Shown here one piece after another: positions 35,029-44,019 of a stretch of DNA of 64,000 nucleotides (within the stretch, counting starts at the first letter, position 1; each line of letters opens with the position of its first letter). Both the position numbers and the translations under genes were made by a program. The notes beneath the pieces are model-generated. The model saw only the letters and a program-made list of their open reading frames with translations. It ran no database searches and was not told the DNA's origin. The stretch is from the NCBI RefSeq assembly GCF_002441885.1, contig NZ_JXJT01000005.1, positions 1 to 64,000 of the forward strand. The letters are read 5' to 3'. Source of the stretch: Pseudolactococcus chungangensis CAU 28 = DSM 22330 (GTDB lineage: Bacteria > Bacillota > Bacilli > Lactobacillales > Streptococcaceae).

Positions 35029-36441
35029 ATGGTTGTAGGAAGTCAAGCGAAAAGTGTTGAAACAATCGTTATCGGAAGTGGACCTGGCGGTTATGTCGCA
35101 GCCATCCGTGCTGCTGAATTGGGTCAAAAAGTAACGATTATTGAACGTGATGCTATCGGTGGTGTCTGTCTCAATATCGGATGTATTCCATCTAAAGCGT
35201 TGATCAATGCAGGTCATGCTTATTATAGTCAAAACCATCAAATGGATAGCATCATGGGTGTGCAGTCTAAAGGCGCAACTTTGGACTGGGCAGCAACACA
35301 AAAATGGAAAAACGAAAAAGTTGTCAATACCTTAACAGGTGGTGTTGCCATGCTTTTGAAAAAACATAAAATTGATATTGTCCGCGGTGAAGCACGTTTC
35401 AATGACAATCAAGTCGTGAATGTCATTTCTGAAGATGAAAGCCATCTTTTGGAATTTGAAAAATGTATCATTGCAACAGGTAGCCGTCCAATTGAAATTC
35501 CAGGCTTTGCTTTTAAAGGACGCGTTGTGAATTCGACAGGAGCACTTAGCTTGCCTGTAGTACCCAAACATCTTGTTGTCATCGGTGGCGGTGTTATTGG
35601 TAGCGAGTTAGCAGGTGCTTATGCAAATCTTGGCTCAAAAGTAACGATTTTAGAAGGTCTGCCGCATATCTTAAATGGTTTTGACAAAGAAATGTATAGC
35701 TTTGTTGTTGACGACTTTAAAGAAAAAGGCGTAGAAATCATTACCAATGCTAAAGCTAAAGCAGCGGTTCAAGATGACAGCTCTGTGAAAGTCACTTACG
35801 AAGTTGACGGTAAAGAAGTTGAAATTGAAGCAGACTACTGTCTCGTTTCAGTTGGCAGAAAACCCAATACAGATGAACTTGGTCTGAATACAACTGATGT
35901 AAAATTGACAGATCGTGGACAAATCATTGTCAATGACCGTCAACAAACAAGCGTACCACACATTTATGCCATCGGTGATATTGTTGAAGGTCCAATGCTT
36001 GCGCACAAAGCTAGCTATGAAGCTAAAGTCGCTGCGGCAAACGTTGCTGGCGAAGACATGAGAAATTGTGCGATTTCAATTCCTGCAGTTGCTTATTGTG
36101 ATCCAGAACTTGCGACAATGGGTGAAACCATTGACACAGCTAAGGAGAAAAACTTGGATTTCATGGTCAGTAAATTCCCATTTGCAGCCAATGGTCGTGC
36201 CATTACCATGAATGCGACGAAAGGCTTTATCCGAATTTTGAGTGATAAAGCAACGCATATTGTTATCGGCGCTCAAATCGCTGGTCCTGGTGCTAGTGAC
36301 TTGATCAGTGAATTCGCCCTTGCCATTGAAAATGGTCTAACAACAGAAGACATCTCAATGACAGTCCATCCTCACCCAACACTTGGTGAAGCAATCATGG
36401 ATACCAGTGAACTTGCTGATGGTGTGCCGATTCATATTTAA
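35029..36441 (+). CDS. pdhD: Dihydrolipoamide dehydrogenase (PDH E3)
   Basis: This 470-residue flavoenzyme reoxidises the lipoyl group with NAD. The redox disulfide is in CLNIGCIPS (C47, C52), the FAD motif is GSGPGGYVAA, and the C-terminal HPHPTLGEA supplies the base histidine. There is no lipoyl domain at its N-terminus. GATGGAGG lies across the pdhC end. It closes the operon before a very long terminator. Confidence 0.97.
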   Translation: MVVGSQAKSVETIVIGSGPGGYVAAIRAAELGQKVTIIERDAIGGVCLNIGCIPSKALINAGHAYYSQNHQMDSIMGVQSKGATLDWAATQKWKNEKVVNTLTGGVAMLLKKHKIDIVRGEARFNDNQVVNVISEDESHLLEFEKCIIATGSRPIEIPGFAFKGRVVNSTGALSLPVVPKHLVVIGGGVIGSELAGAYANLGSKVTILEGLPHILNGFDKEMYSFVVDDFKEKGVEIITNAKAKAAVQDDSSVKVTYEVDGKEVEIEADYCLVSVGRKPNTDELGLNTTDVKLTDRGQIIVNDRQQTSVPHIYAIGDIVEGPMLAHKASYEAKVAAANVAGEDMRNCAISIPAVAYCDPELATMGETIDTAKEKNLDFMVSKFPFAANGRAITMNATKGFIRILSDKATHIVIGAQIAGPGASDLISEFALAIENGLTTEDISMTVHPHPTLGEAIMDTSELADGVPIHI

Positions 36442-36480
36442 TCTATAGCAGAAAATAGCTCTGAAATTTAAAGTTCGGAC

Positions 36481-36545
36481 AAAAAATAAGTTCCTCCCAT
36501 CTGATTAGCAAAAGGCTAATAGATGGGAGGAACTTATTTTTTTGT
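36481..36545. terminator. Large bidirectional terminator between pdhD and pyrD
   Basis: A 22-bp perfect stem (36481-36502 with 36521-36542), with an inner ATTAGC/GCTAAT stem and A6/T7 flanks. It serves both converging genes. Confidence 0.93.
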
Positions 36546-36556
36546 ATGCATTATTT

Positions 36557-37501
36557 TTAATCCAAAGTCCCAAGTTTACCCTTAAACTCAGCAATCGACG
36601 CATAGCCTTTCGATTCTAAAATCTCTAGTAACTCAGCAGTTAAACGCTCAAAGACCCCAAGTCCTTCCTTTTCAAGCTGCGTTCCAACTTGAAGCATAGA
36701 AGCCCCACAAAGCAAATGTTCGTAGGCATCACGCCCAGTTAAGATCCCTCCAGTACCAATGATTTCGATACTTGGATTCAAGCGTTGTTTTAAAGCACGG
36801 ACATTGGCAAGGGCAGTAGGTTTGACATATTCACCACCGATACCGCCAAAACCACCCTTAGGCTTAATGACAACTGTGTCAGTGACTTCATCAATATACA
36901 AACCGTTACCTATAGAATTGATACAGTTGACAAATTTGAGGTCAAATTGATTGAGGACAGCCGCAATTTTATCAAAGTGCATGATATCAAAATAAGGCGG
37001 TAATTTCACCCCAAAAGGTTTTGTATAGAAGGCAAAGATTTCAGTCAAAAGTCTGTCTGTATCTTCAAAATCATAGGCCATCTGTGGCTTGCCAGGGACG
37101 TTAGGGCAAGATAGATTCAACTCAACCAATCCAGTATAGTCACTTTCTTGAATTTTACGCATGTTGGCCACATATTCATCAAAGCCTTGATAAGAAGCGA
37201 CACTCATCACAAAAGGTTGGTCTGGATGACTGGCTTGGCGCTTAATCGCATAGTCAAGGTAGTAATCCAAACCTAGATTTGGTAGTCCCATAGAATTAAT
37301 ACTCCCTAGATCAACATTGACATAGCGTGGCTCAGGGTTACCCTCGCGCGCTTCTGCCGTCGCAGACTTGGTTACAAATGAACCAGCTGCAGAATCTGCG
37401 AGTGCATCGAGTTCTGTCGTCGTCATACAATGCACGCCAGAAGCGTTCATAAACGGATTATCATAAGTGTGACCGTAGAAATTGGCTTGTAAAGTTGTCA
37501 T
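36557..37501 (-). CDS. pyrD: Dihydroorotate dehydrogenase A (class 1A, fumarate)
   Basis: This cytosolic FMN enzyme oxidises dihydroorotate to orotate with fumarate as acceptor, in pyrimidine synthesis. The 314 residues follow the lactococcal PyrDA closely, with [22 protein letters not shown] and the catalytic cysteine in [12 protein letters not shown] (C132). The start at 37501 was chosen because GGAG lies seven bases upstream; in-frame starts up to 37576 lack a site. No PyrR-type attenuator was found, but a minus-strand terminator lies 80 bases upstream. Confidence 0.96.
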   Translation of the reverse strand: MTTLQANFYGHTYDNPFMNASGVHCMTTTELDALADSAAGSFVTKSATAEAREGNPEPRYVNVDLGSINSMGLPNLGLDYYLDYAIKRQASHPDQPFVMSVASYQGFDEYVANMRKIQESDYTGLVELNLSCPNVPGKPQMAYDFEDTDRLLTEIFAFYTKPFGVKLPPYFDIMHFDKIAAVLNQFDLKFVNCINSIGNGLYIDEVTDTVVIKPKGGFGGIGGEYVKPTALANVRALKQRLNPSIEIIGTGGILTGRDAYEHLLCGASMLQVGTQLEKEGLGVFERLTAELLEILESKGYASIAEFKGKLGTLD

Positions 37502-37581
37502 GAGCATCTCCATATATTCTTCTATTTTGTAGATTAGTGTCAGTCTTATTTTAGCAAATTTTAAAGATTTAGACAAAGGGT

Positions 37582-37612
37582 AAAAAAAGACAAGTTTGCG
37601 AACAAACCTGTC
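37582..37612 (-). terminator. Minus-strand terminator upstream of pyrD
   Basis: On the minus strand GACAGGTTTG pairs with CAAACTTGTC around a four-base loop and is followed by seven T. It most simply ends the nitronate-monooxygenase-like gene; a role as pyrD leader attenuator is possible. Confidence 0.75.
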
Positions 37613-37745
37613 AGATTTTCAATTAAGGATATCTATAAAAATTGCTTGTGATGACTTTTGAGCTAAATTTTTCTAGTGCAATGCAATAACGATGCAATAG
37701 GAAAATTTAACCAAAAGTGGCAAATCTGGGTTCTTAGAGATGTCC

Positions 37746-38843
37746 TTATACCGTAATCTCATCAAAAATCGCTTTAACTGTCGTGATTTCATTAATACGA
37801 TAACCATTGGTTCCAGAGAAAATCAAGCCCATATCCGTATTATGCTCCACAGAGTTCAGTAAAGCTTCACTGATACAGTATGGAATCGTCTTGCGGTCAC
37901 AGAGTTTATGCTGCAAGCAGTTCAAACATTTAGCAATCGGAATAATTGGCGTTTTAGGCGCTGCTTGCGCCTTATAGGCTGCGACACCGTTGGTAATGGT
38001 TTCAGTAAATTTATTGTCAATAGCACGACCTGGTAAACCAACAGGGGATGTCGTCAAATGAATATCATCTTTGGTTGCTTTTAAGAAACGGTCTTTAAAG
38101 TCATCTGGTGCATCACATTCCTTTGTTCCAATGAAACGAGTTGCCATTTGAACACCAGAACAACCAAGCCCCATATAATGGTCGATGTCAGAACGATCCC
38201 AAACCCCACCAGCGAAAATCACAGGAATTTTCATATTGAATTTTTCTTCGTATTCTTTAACATGTGCGATGATTTTAACGACCTCATCGTCCATGCCTAG
38301 AATAGCTTCATCGATTTGATCCGCTTTAAAACCGAGGTGACCACCAGCTTTAGGGCCTTCAATCACGATGAAGTCAGCAGTTCGGTTATATTTTTTAGCC
38401 CAATTTCGTAAAATAAGTTTGGCAGCTTTAACAGATGATACAATTGGTGCAATCTTTGTCTTAGCATCACCAACTAAATCAGGTAAGTTCATTGGTAGAC
38501 CAGCACCAGAGATAATCACATCAGCACCAGCTTCGACTGTCGCTCTGACAACATCATCATAACGGAAACTTGCCACCATAACGTTGAAACCGAGAATACC
38601 GCCTTTAGCAAAACTACGAGCTTTGTCTAATTGTTTTTTGATTGTTTGCAGGTTAGTTCTAACAGAAGCACGTTGAAAATTTTCTTCTTGGAAACCGATT
38701 TGGGCGGTTGATAAAATACCAATCCCACCCTCAGCAGCAACAGTACCTGCCAGTCTATTTAGGGAAATGCCAATCCCCATACCACCTTGGATGACAGGGA
38801 TTTTTGCTGTCAAGTCGCCTATTTTAAGTTCTGGTAGTTTCAT
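37746..38843 (-). CDS. Nitronate monooxygenase family flavoprotein (FabK-related)
   Basis: This 365-residue FMN-dependent TIM barrel begins KIPVIQGGMGIGISLNRLAG, the family's flavin-binding start, and has GGHLGF and the C-terminal cluster C306-x2-C309-x5-C315-x7-C323. It is a paralogue of FabK but lies divergent to fabT. Possible activities are nitronate oxidation or another NAD(P)H-dependent reduction. The start at 38843 follows AGAGGAAG. Its predicted promoter overlaps a FabT-type box, so it may belong to the fatty acid regulon. Confidence 0.85.
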   Translation of the reverse strand: MKLPELKIGDLTAKIPVIQGGMGIGISLNRLAGTVAAEGGIGILSTAQIGFQEENFQRASVRTNLQTIKKQLDKARSFAKGGILGFNVMVASFRYDDVVRATVEAGADVIISGAGLPMNLPDLVGDAKTKIAPIVSSVKAAKLILRNWAKKYNRTADFIVIEGPKAGGHLGFKADQIDEAILGMDDEVVKIIAHVKEYEEKFNMKIPVIFAGGVWDRSDIDHYMGLGCSGVQMATRFIGTKECDAPDDFKDRFLKATKDDIHLTTSPVGLPGRAIDNKFTETITNGVAAYKAQAAPKTPIIPIAKCLNCLQHKLCDRKTIPYCISEALLNSVEHNTDMGLIFSGTNGYRINEITTVKAIFDEITV

Positions 38844-38936
38844 TATTCTTCCTCTTATAGATATAATCATTTAGATATAATCATTATTAATTTTTTTCAT
38901 GGTTTTGATAACTAGATAACCTAAACCATATAACTT

Positions 38937-38959
38937 ATTTTAACAAAACTTGCTTGATT
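38937..38959 (-). promoter_or_regulatory. Divergent promoter of the nitronate-monooxygenase-like gene
   Basis: On the minus strand TTGACA, 16 bases, then TAAAAT with a TG one base upstream. The TTGACA is part of FabT-like box 1 (38954-38964). Confidence 0.55.
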
Positions 38960-39045
38960 GTCAAACTATTTATTTTAAAAAAATTTATCTTGACAGTCAA
39001 AACATATCCTGATATAATTTGATAGTCAAACAACTTGAAAATCAA
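38954..39045. promoter_or_regulatory. Four FabT-type operators and the fabT promoter
   Basis: Imperfect palindromes of the form TTGAnnnTCAA stand at 38954-38964, 38990-39000, 39019-39029 and 39035-39045. The second contains the -35 TTGACA (38990-38995). The -10 TATAAT (39013-39018), with TG one base upstream, is 17 bases on, and the third box follows it directly. This is an autoregulated FabT promoter. Confidence 0.8.
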
Positions 39046-39071
39046 AACGATATTCGTGAAAGGGACTATGG

Positions 39072-39512
39072 TTGGTGGTAGATTATACAAAAATAAATAA
39101 ATATCTCACTCATATTTTTAACAATGTTTTGATTATTGAGGAGGCAACCTTACGGACATCTCGTTTTTCAGATGTGTCTATTAAGGAGATGCATACGATT
39201 GACAGCATTGGTGAAGCTAAAATGACGACACCAAGTGATATTGCTAAAGACTTAATGTTGACGGTGGGTACGGTGACCGTGTCGCTTAATCGACTGGAGA
39301 AGAAAGGCTACGTTAAACGTTACCGCAGTGAGCATGACAGGCGCGTTGTTAATGTGTCTTTGTCTAGACGAGGTCGTCTGCTCTATCGCTTACATCGTAA
39401 GTTTCACCGTGAAATGGTCAAGCGCTTTGTTGCAGACCTACCAGATGATTCAGTGAAAATTTTACAAACAGGTCTGGAAAATCTTCACACATTTTTGGAG
39501 GAAATTAAATGA
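39072..39512 (+). CDS. fabT: Fatty acid synthesis repressor FabT (MarR family)
   Basis: FabT represses the fab operon when long-chain acyl-ACP is plentiful. The 146-residue MarR protein has the winged helix [20 protein letters not shown] then [19 protein letters not shown]. The TTG at 39072 follows AAGGGA at eight bases; GTG 39075 is the alternative, and the ATG at 39068 is out of frame. Its stop overlaps fabH (ATGA). It lies directly after its own operators, as in streptococci. Confidence 0.95.
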   Translation: MVVDYTKINKYLTHIFNNVLIIEEATLRTSRFSDVSIKEMHTIDSIGEAKMTTPSDIAKDLMLTVGTVTVSLNRLEKKGYVKRYRSEHDRRVVNVSLSRRGRLLYRLHRKFHREMVKRFVADLPDDSVKILQTGLENLHTFLEEIK

Positions 39513-40489
39513 CTTTTGCCAAATTAACGGCAACTGCACACTATGCACCAGAGCAAGTCGTGACAAATGATGATTTAAGTCAAATCATGGAGACATCTGA
39601 TGAATGGATTTCATCCCGAACAGGGATTAGAAGACGTCATATCGTTCGAGATGAAAATACATCCGATTTAGCCAGTAATGTTGCGCAACAATTGCTTAAA
39701 AAAGCATCATTAGCAGCTGAAGATCTTGACTTTATTATCGTCGCAACGGTTTCACCTGATGGTAATATGCCTAGTACTGCTAGCCTTGTTCAGGCTAAAA
39801 TAGGAGCAAGTAAAGCCTTTGCTTTTGATTTAACAGCAGCTTGTAGTGGCTTTGTCTATGCCTTATCGGTTGCTGATAAATTGATTGCAAGTGGTGCCTA
39901 CCACAATGGTATCGTTATCGGTGCTGAAGTCTTGTCAAAAATCGTCGACTGGTCAGACCGCTCGACAAGTGTTTTGTTCGGTGATGGTGCAGGGGGTGTT
40001 TTACTCCAGGCATCATCAGATACGCCGTTAATTTTAGCAGAGTCATTGAAATCTGACGGCAATCGTGGCATGAGTTTGACCAGTAATCTGACACATGCTA
40101 ATTCGCCCTTTTCAAAATCTGAGTCAGAAGATGACCTGTTTTTGAAAATGGATGGTCGTGCGATTTTTGATTTTGCTGTCCGAGATGTGCCAAAAAATAT
40201 TTTAGAAAGTCTCGAAAAAGCTGAACTAAGTCCAGATGATATTGATTATCTACTTTTACATCAAGCTAATTCAAGAATTTTAGATAAAATGGCACGCAAA
40301 ATCAAAACTGAGCGCCATAAATTCCTGCAAAATATGCAGGAATACGGTAATACAAGTGCAGCTAGTATTCCAATTCTTCTATCTGAAGCGGTTGATGCGG
40401 GTACCTTTAAATTAGACGGTTCACAAAAACTTGTTTTAACTGGTTTTGGTGGTGGCTTGACATGGGGCACACTTGTTGTTAAAATTTAA
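39509..40489 (+). CDS. fabH: 3-oxoacyl-ACP synthase III
   Basis: FabH condenses acetyl-CoA (or other short primers) with malonyl-ACP to start fatty acid synthesis. The 326-residue protein shows the catalytic triad: cysteine in TAACSGF (C112), histidine in LLHQAN (H251) and asparagine in YGNTSA (N281). GGAGG lies before the ATG, which overlaps the fabT stop. Confidence 0.97.
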   Translation: MTFAKLTATAHYAPEQVVTNDDLSQIMETSDEWISSRTGIRRRHIVRDENTSDLASNVAQQLLKKASLAAEDLDFIIVATVSPDGNMPSTASLVQAKIGASKAFAFDLTAACSGFVYALSVADKLIASGAYHNGIVIGAEVLSKIVDWSDRSTSVLFGDGAGGVLLQASSDTPLILAESLKSDGNRGMSLTSNLTHANSPFSKSESEDDLFLKMDGRAIFDFAVRDVPKNILESLEKAELSPDDIDYLLLHQANSRILDKMARKIKTERHKFLQNMQEYGNTSAASIPILLSEAVDAGTFKLDGSQKLVLTGFGGGLTWGTLVVKI

Positions 40490-40568
40490 GTAATCTTATT
40501 GCAAGGACAACTCTCGCTATATGCGTGACTTGTCCCACATCTATATATAGAAAAACGGAGATTTAATC

Positions 40569-40796
40569 ATGGCAGTATTTGAAAAAGTTCAAGAAATTAT
40601 CGTTGAAGAACTCGGTAAAGACGCAAGCGAAATCACGCTTGAAACATCATTTGAATCACTTGATGCTGATTCACTTGACATCTTCCAAATCATCAACGAA
40701 ATTGAAGATGAATACGATATCGCAATCGAAACTGAAGATGGCCTTAACACTGTTGGTGACTTGGTCAAATTCGTAGATGCTAAAATTGCTGAATAA
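40569..40796 (+). CDS. acpP: Acyl carrier protein
   Basis: This 75-residue acidic four-helix protein carries growing acyl chains on phosphopantetheine. The attachment serine is in DADSLD (S35). ACGGAG lies before the ATG. Upstream, in the gap after fabH, GGACAA pairs with TTGTCC (40505-40532) without a T-run. Downstream a terminator and then a FabT site separate it from fabK, so acpP can be expressed above the later genes. Confidence 0.96.
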   Translation: MAVFEKVQEIIVEELGKDASEITLETSFESLDADSLDIFQIINEIEDEYDIAIETEDGLNTVGDLVKFVDAKIAE

Positions 40797-40808
40797 TCCA
40801 TAAAAATT

Positions 40809-40840
40809 CTGAGAGCGTGTCACACGTTCTCAAAATTTTT
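40809..40840 (+). terminator. Terminator between acpP and fabK
   Basis: TGAGAGCGTG (40810-40819) pairs with CACGTTCTCA (40823-40832) with one G-T pair, then AAATTTTT. It probably gives partial termination inside the operon. Confidence 0.7.
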
Positions 40841-40846
40841 ATCCCT

Positions 40847-40867
40847 ATAGTTTGATTATCAAACTAT
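40847..40867 (+). promoter_or_regulatory. Perfect FabT operator before fabK
   Basis: The 21-bp perfect palindrome has the core TAGTTTGATTATCAAACTA. It matches the FabT consensus and lies between the acpP terminator and fabK, at the position where FabT is known to bind in pneumococcus. TATAGT inside it could be a -10. Confidence 0.85.
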
Positions 40868-40894
40868 TTTAAAAAAACAAAAAATAAATAAAAG

Positions 40895-41851
40895 ATGAAA
40901 ACTAAAATTACTGAACTATTGAACATTGAATATCCAATCTTCCAAGGTGGTATGGCCTGGATTGCTGATGGTGACTTAGCTGGTGCTGTTTCAAAAGCAG
41001 GGGGCTTTGGCATCATCGGTGGTGGTAATGCACCTAAAGACGTGATTAAAGGCCATATCCAACGTATCCGAGAAATTACGGACAAACCTTTTGCTGTGAA
41101 CATCATGCTGCACTCACCTTTTGTTGAAGAAATCGTTGATCTTGTCATTGAAGAAGGGGTCAAAGTCGTAACGACTGGCGCAGGCTCTCCTAAAAAATAT
41201 ATGGAGCGCTTCAAAGCAGCAGGTATGATTGTCATTCCAGTTGTCGCAAGTGTTGCTCAAGCTAAATCAATGGCGCGAATTGGCGTAGATGCTATTGTTG
41301 CTGAAGGCATGGAAGCAGGCGGTCATATCGGTCAATTAACGACGATGACGCTTGTTCGTCAGGTCTCTGATGCTGTTGATTTACCTGTTATTGCAGCAGG
41401 TGGTATCGCTGATGGAAAAGGTATGGCAGCCGGTTTTATGTTGGGTGCTGAGGCAGTCCAAGTCGGTACACGTTTTATCGTAGCCAAAGAATCAAATGCA
41501 CATCAAAACTATAAAGACAAAGTTTTGAAAGCAAAAGATATTTCGACGGTCATTTCGGCTAGTCATTTTGGTCATGCCGTTCGCGCCATTAAAAATCAAT
41601 TGACAAAAGACTTTGATGCTGCAGAAATGGCTGCCTTCAAACAAGTTGATCCTGATTTAAGTATCTTTGAGGAAATGGGCGCTGGTAAATTACCAGCCTC
41701 AGTCATTCACGGTGACGTTGACAATGGTTCGGTCATGGCAGGTCAAATTGCCGGTCTTGTTCGTAAAGAAGAAACCGTTGAAGAGATTATCTTAGACTTG
41801 TACCATGGTTTCCAAGCAGAAATTAGAGCCTCTGCGAAATGGTTGGATTAA
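40895..41851 (+). CDS. fabK: Enoyl-ACP reductase II (FMN)
   Basis: FabK reduces the enoyl-ACP double bond with NAD(P)H and FMN, the last step of each cycle. The 318-residue barrel begins EYPIFQGGMAWIADGDLAGA, and GMEAGGHIGQLTTM and IAAGGIADG are typical. Its presence rather than FabI makes triclosan insensitivity likely. The ATG is preceded only by A-rich sequence, with no clear ribosome binding site, unlike the other genes of the operon. Confidence 0.96.
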   Translation: MKTKITELLNIEYPIFQGGMAWIADGDLAGAVSKAGGFGIIGGGNAPKDVIKGHIQRIREITDKPFAVNIMLHSPFVEEIVDLVIEEGVKVVTTGAGSPKKYMERFKAAGMIVIPVVASVAQAKSMARIGVDAIVAEGMEAGGHIGQLTTMTLVRQVSDAVDLPVIAAGGIADGKGMAAGFMLGAEAVQVGTRFIVAKESNAHQNYKDKVLKAKDISTVISASHFGHAVRAIKNQLTKDFDAAEMAAFKQVDPDLSIFEEMGAGKLPASVIHGDVDNGSVMAGQIAGLVRKEETVEEIILDLYHGFQAEIRASAKWLD

Positions 41852-41868
41852 AAATATAATATAGACCG

Positions 41869-41904
41869 ACTGTTGATGATAGTCATGATTATGACATCAA
41901 CAGT
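41869..41904 (+). other. Intra-operon hairpin between fabK and fabD
   Basis: ACTGTTGATG pairs with CATCAACAGT, and GTCAT with ATGAC inside it. No T-run follows, so it is more likely an RNA-stability or processing element than a terminator. Confidence 0.5.
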
Positions 41905-41935
41905 TAGCAAAACACAGTAATTATTGGAGTATAGC

Positions 41936-42856
41936 ATGACAAAAACGGGTCTTTTATTTGCGGGTCAAGGTGCCCAAAAATTAGGTATGGCACGCGATTT
42001 ATATGACAATTTCGACATTGTCAAAGCAACTTATGATGAAGCATCTGATATTCTTGGCTACGATTTACGTGAGCTGATTGATCATGATGCTGATAAATTA
42101 GGTGAAACAAAATATACACAGCCAGCGATTTTGACGACATCTGTTGCCATTTTACGTTTGCTTGATGCCCACCATATCACTTATGATGTGGTCGCAGGCC
42201 TTTCATTAGGCGAGTATTCAGCACTTGTCGCAAGTGGCAGCTTACCATTTGCCGATGCCGTGAAACTTATCGCCAAACGCGGTCAGTACATGGCCGAAGC
42301 AGCACCGACCGGTTCGGGTAAAATGGTTGCAGTCATGAATACAGCGGCTGACGTGATTGAGATGGCTTGCCAACAAGCCTCATTTAAGGTCAAGGGAATT
42401 GTGAGCCCTGCTAACTATAACACGCCAGGACAAATTGTCATCGGTGGAGAAGTAGCTGCTGTTGATGCTGCTGTTGAACTTTTAACAGCAGCAGGTGTGA
42501 AACGGATGATTCCTTTGAAGGTTTCAGGCCCTTTCCATACAGCCTTGCTTAAACCAGCATCTGAAAAATTAGCAGTTGAACTAGAAACAGTGGCATTCAA
42601 ACCTTTTGAAAAACCATTGATTTCTAACACAACTGCACAAGTAATGGCATTTGATGACATCAAGGCTCTGTTAACGCGTCAAGTCATGGAACCTGTTAAG
42701 TTTTACGACTCTGTCGAAATGATGATTAGCATGGGCGTGACAGAGTTTATCGAAATCGGACCAGGTAAAATTTTATCAGGTTTTGTGAAGAAAATTGATA
42801 AAACGGTTAGTATCACACATGTCGAAGATGTGACGACGTTACACGCAATTAAGTAA
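41936..42856 (+). CDS. fabD: Malonyl-CoA:ACP transacylase
   Basis: FabD moves malonate from CoA to ACP. The 306-residue protein has FAGQGAQKLGMA near the start and the nucleophile in GLSLGEYSAL (S90), with the catalytic histidine in GPFHTALL (about residue 199). The ATG at 41936 follows TTGGAG; the in-frame TTG at 41924 lies in that site. Confidence 0.97.
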   Translation: MTKTGLLFAGQGAQKLGMARDLYDNFDIVKATYDEASDILGYDLRELIDHDADKLGETKYTQPAILTTSVAILRLLDAHHITYDVVAGLSLGEYSALVASGSLPFADAVKLIAKRGQYMAEAAPTGSGKMVAVMNTAADVIEMACQQASFKVKGIVSPANYNTPGQIVIGGEVAAVDAAVELLTAAGVKRMIPLKVSGPFHTALLKPASEKLAVELETVAFKPFEKPLISNTTAQVMAFDDIKALLTRQVMEPVKFYDSVEMMISMGVTEFIEIGPGKILSGFVKKIDKTVSITHVEDVTTLHAIK

Positions 42857-43197
42857 ATAAAGCGAACGTTTTTGGCTATTTTCCGTCACTTCTTCGTTTG
42901 GCTTATGGCAATTAATGTTGCCTCTATTGGTCAATTGAAAGCATTGCTTTCAACTATCTTTGCGCTTTAACGCTTAGATAAGTAGCCATGTACTACGTGC
43001 TTTGGTGGTTCTATCACTTAGACTTGTCGCCTCTGGTATTGAAGTTGTCGCGTCAGCGACTTACGGAAAAGCTATGGATAACGTGGCTTAGTGGTTTTAC
43101 CGCTAGTCGTTGACCGAATTGACAAAAAAACATCTCAAAAACGTTGCACACTTTCTTTACTTAAATGAGTATACAGACAATTTTGGAGAAATAAATA
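42857..43197 (+). other. fabD-fabG gap filled with hairpin modules
   Basis: No gene lies in this 341-base gap. At least three copies of a hairpin module are in tandem: a long degenerate one at about 42887-42982 (with an added TTGAAAGC/GCTTTCAA stem), a shorter one to about 43030, and copy B at 43044-43114. The fabG ribosome binding site TTGGAG is at the right end. Confidence 0.6.
43044..43114 (+). repeat. Hairpin repeat module, copy B
   Basis: This 71-base unit is collinear with copy A (33581-33651). Its stems are GTCGC/GCGAC and AGTGGT/ACCGCT, with the linker CTTACGGAAAAGCTATGGAT. The first-stem differences from copy A at 5/16 and 7/14 of the unit are compensating pair changes. Confidence 0.6.
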
Positions 43198-43932
43198 ATG
43201 GAAATTACAAATAAAAATGTCTTTATCACAGGCTCAACACGTGGGATTGGTCTTGCTATCGCCCATCACTTTGCTGCAAATGGTGCAAATCTTGTGCTTA
43301 ATGGTCGTTCTGATATTACTTCAGAACTGATTGGCGAATTTGACCAGTACGATGTGCAAGTCATAGGTATTTCTGGTGATGTCAGTGATGCTGAAGATGC
43401 TAAGCGCATGATTCAAGAAGCGACTGAAGCGCTTGGTAGTGTTGATGTTTTGATTAATAATGCGGGTATCACAGCAGATAAACTGATGTTGAAAATGACA
43501 ATGGATGATTTTGAGCGTGTGCTTAAGATTAACCTGACGGGTGCTTTTAACATGACACAAGCTGTCTTGAAACCAATGACAAAAGCACGCCAAGGTGCGA
43601 TTATCAACATGACCTCTGTTGTTGGTTTAATGGGTAATGTAGGACAAGCTAACTACGCAGCATCTAAAGCTGGGTTAATCGGTCTGACTAAATCTGTTGC
43701 ACGCGAAGTCGCAAGTCGTAACATTCGAGTCAATGCCATTGCGCCAGGTTTTATCGAAAGTGATATGACCGCTGTCTTATCCGATAAAGTGAAAGACGCC
43801 ATGAAAGCACAAATTCCGATGAAACGTTTTGGTAGCGTAGAGGAAATCGCAACGGCTGCTTTGTTTGTTGCAACTCAAGAATACATCACAGGTCAAACCA
43901 TTGCCATTGACGGTGGCATGGTCATGCAATAA
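43198..43932 (+). CDS. fabG: 3-oxoacyl-ACP reductase
   Basis: FabG reduces the 3-keto group with NADPH. The 244-residue short-chain dehydrogenase has the cofactor motif TGSTRGIG, NNAG at residues 87-90, and the catalytic residues S140, Y153 and K157 (NYAASKAG). TTGGAG precedes the ATG. It follows the repeat-filled gap, so its translation may be set independently of fabD. Confidence 0.97.
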   Translation: MEITNKNVFITGSTRGIGLAIAHHFAANGANLVLNGRSDITSELIGEFDQYDVQVIGISGDVSDAEDAKRMIQEATEALGSVDVLINNAGITADKLMLKMTMDDFERVLKINLTGAFNMTQAVLKPMTKARQGAIINMTSVVGLMGNVGQANYAASKAGLIGLTKSVAREVASRNIRVNAIAPGFIESDMTAVLSDKVKDAMKAQIPMKRFGSVEEIATAALFVATQEYITGQTIAIDGGMVMQ

Positions 43933-44019
43933 ATTTAAGAATAAAATGGGCTTTGAAATGCGTTAATTTAATACCAGCATTCTGAGCGCTTATCTATATA
44001 TAAATGAGGAGTAAGTCAC

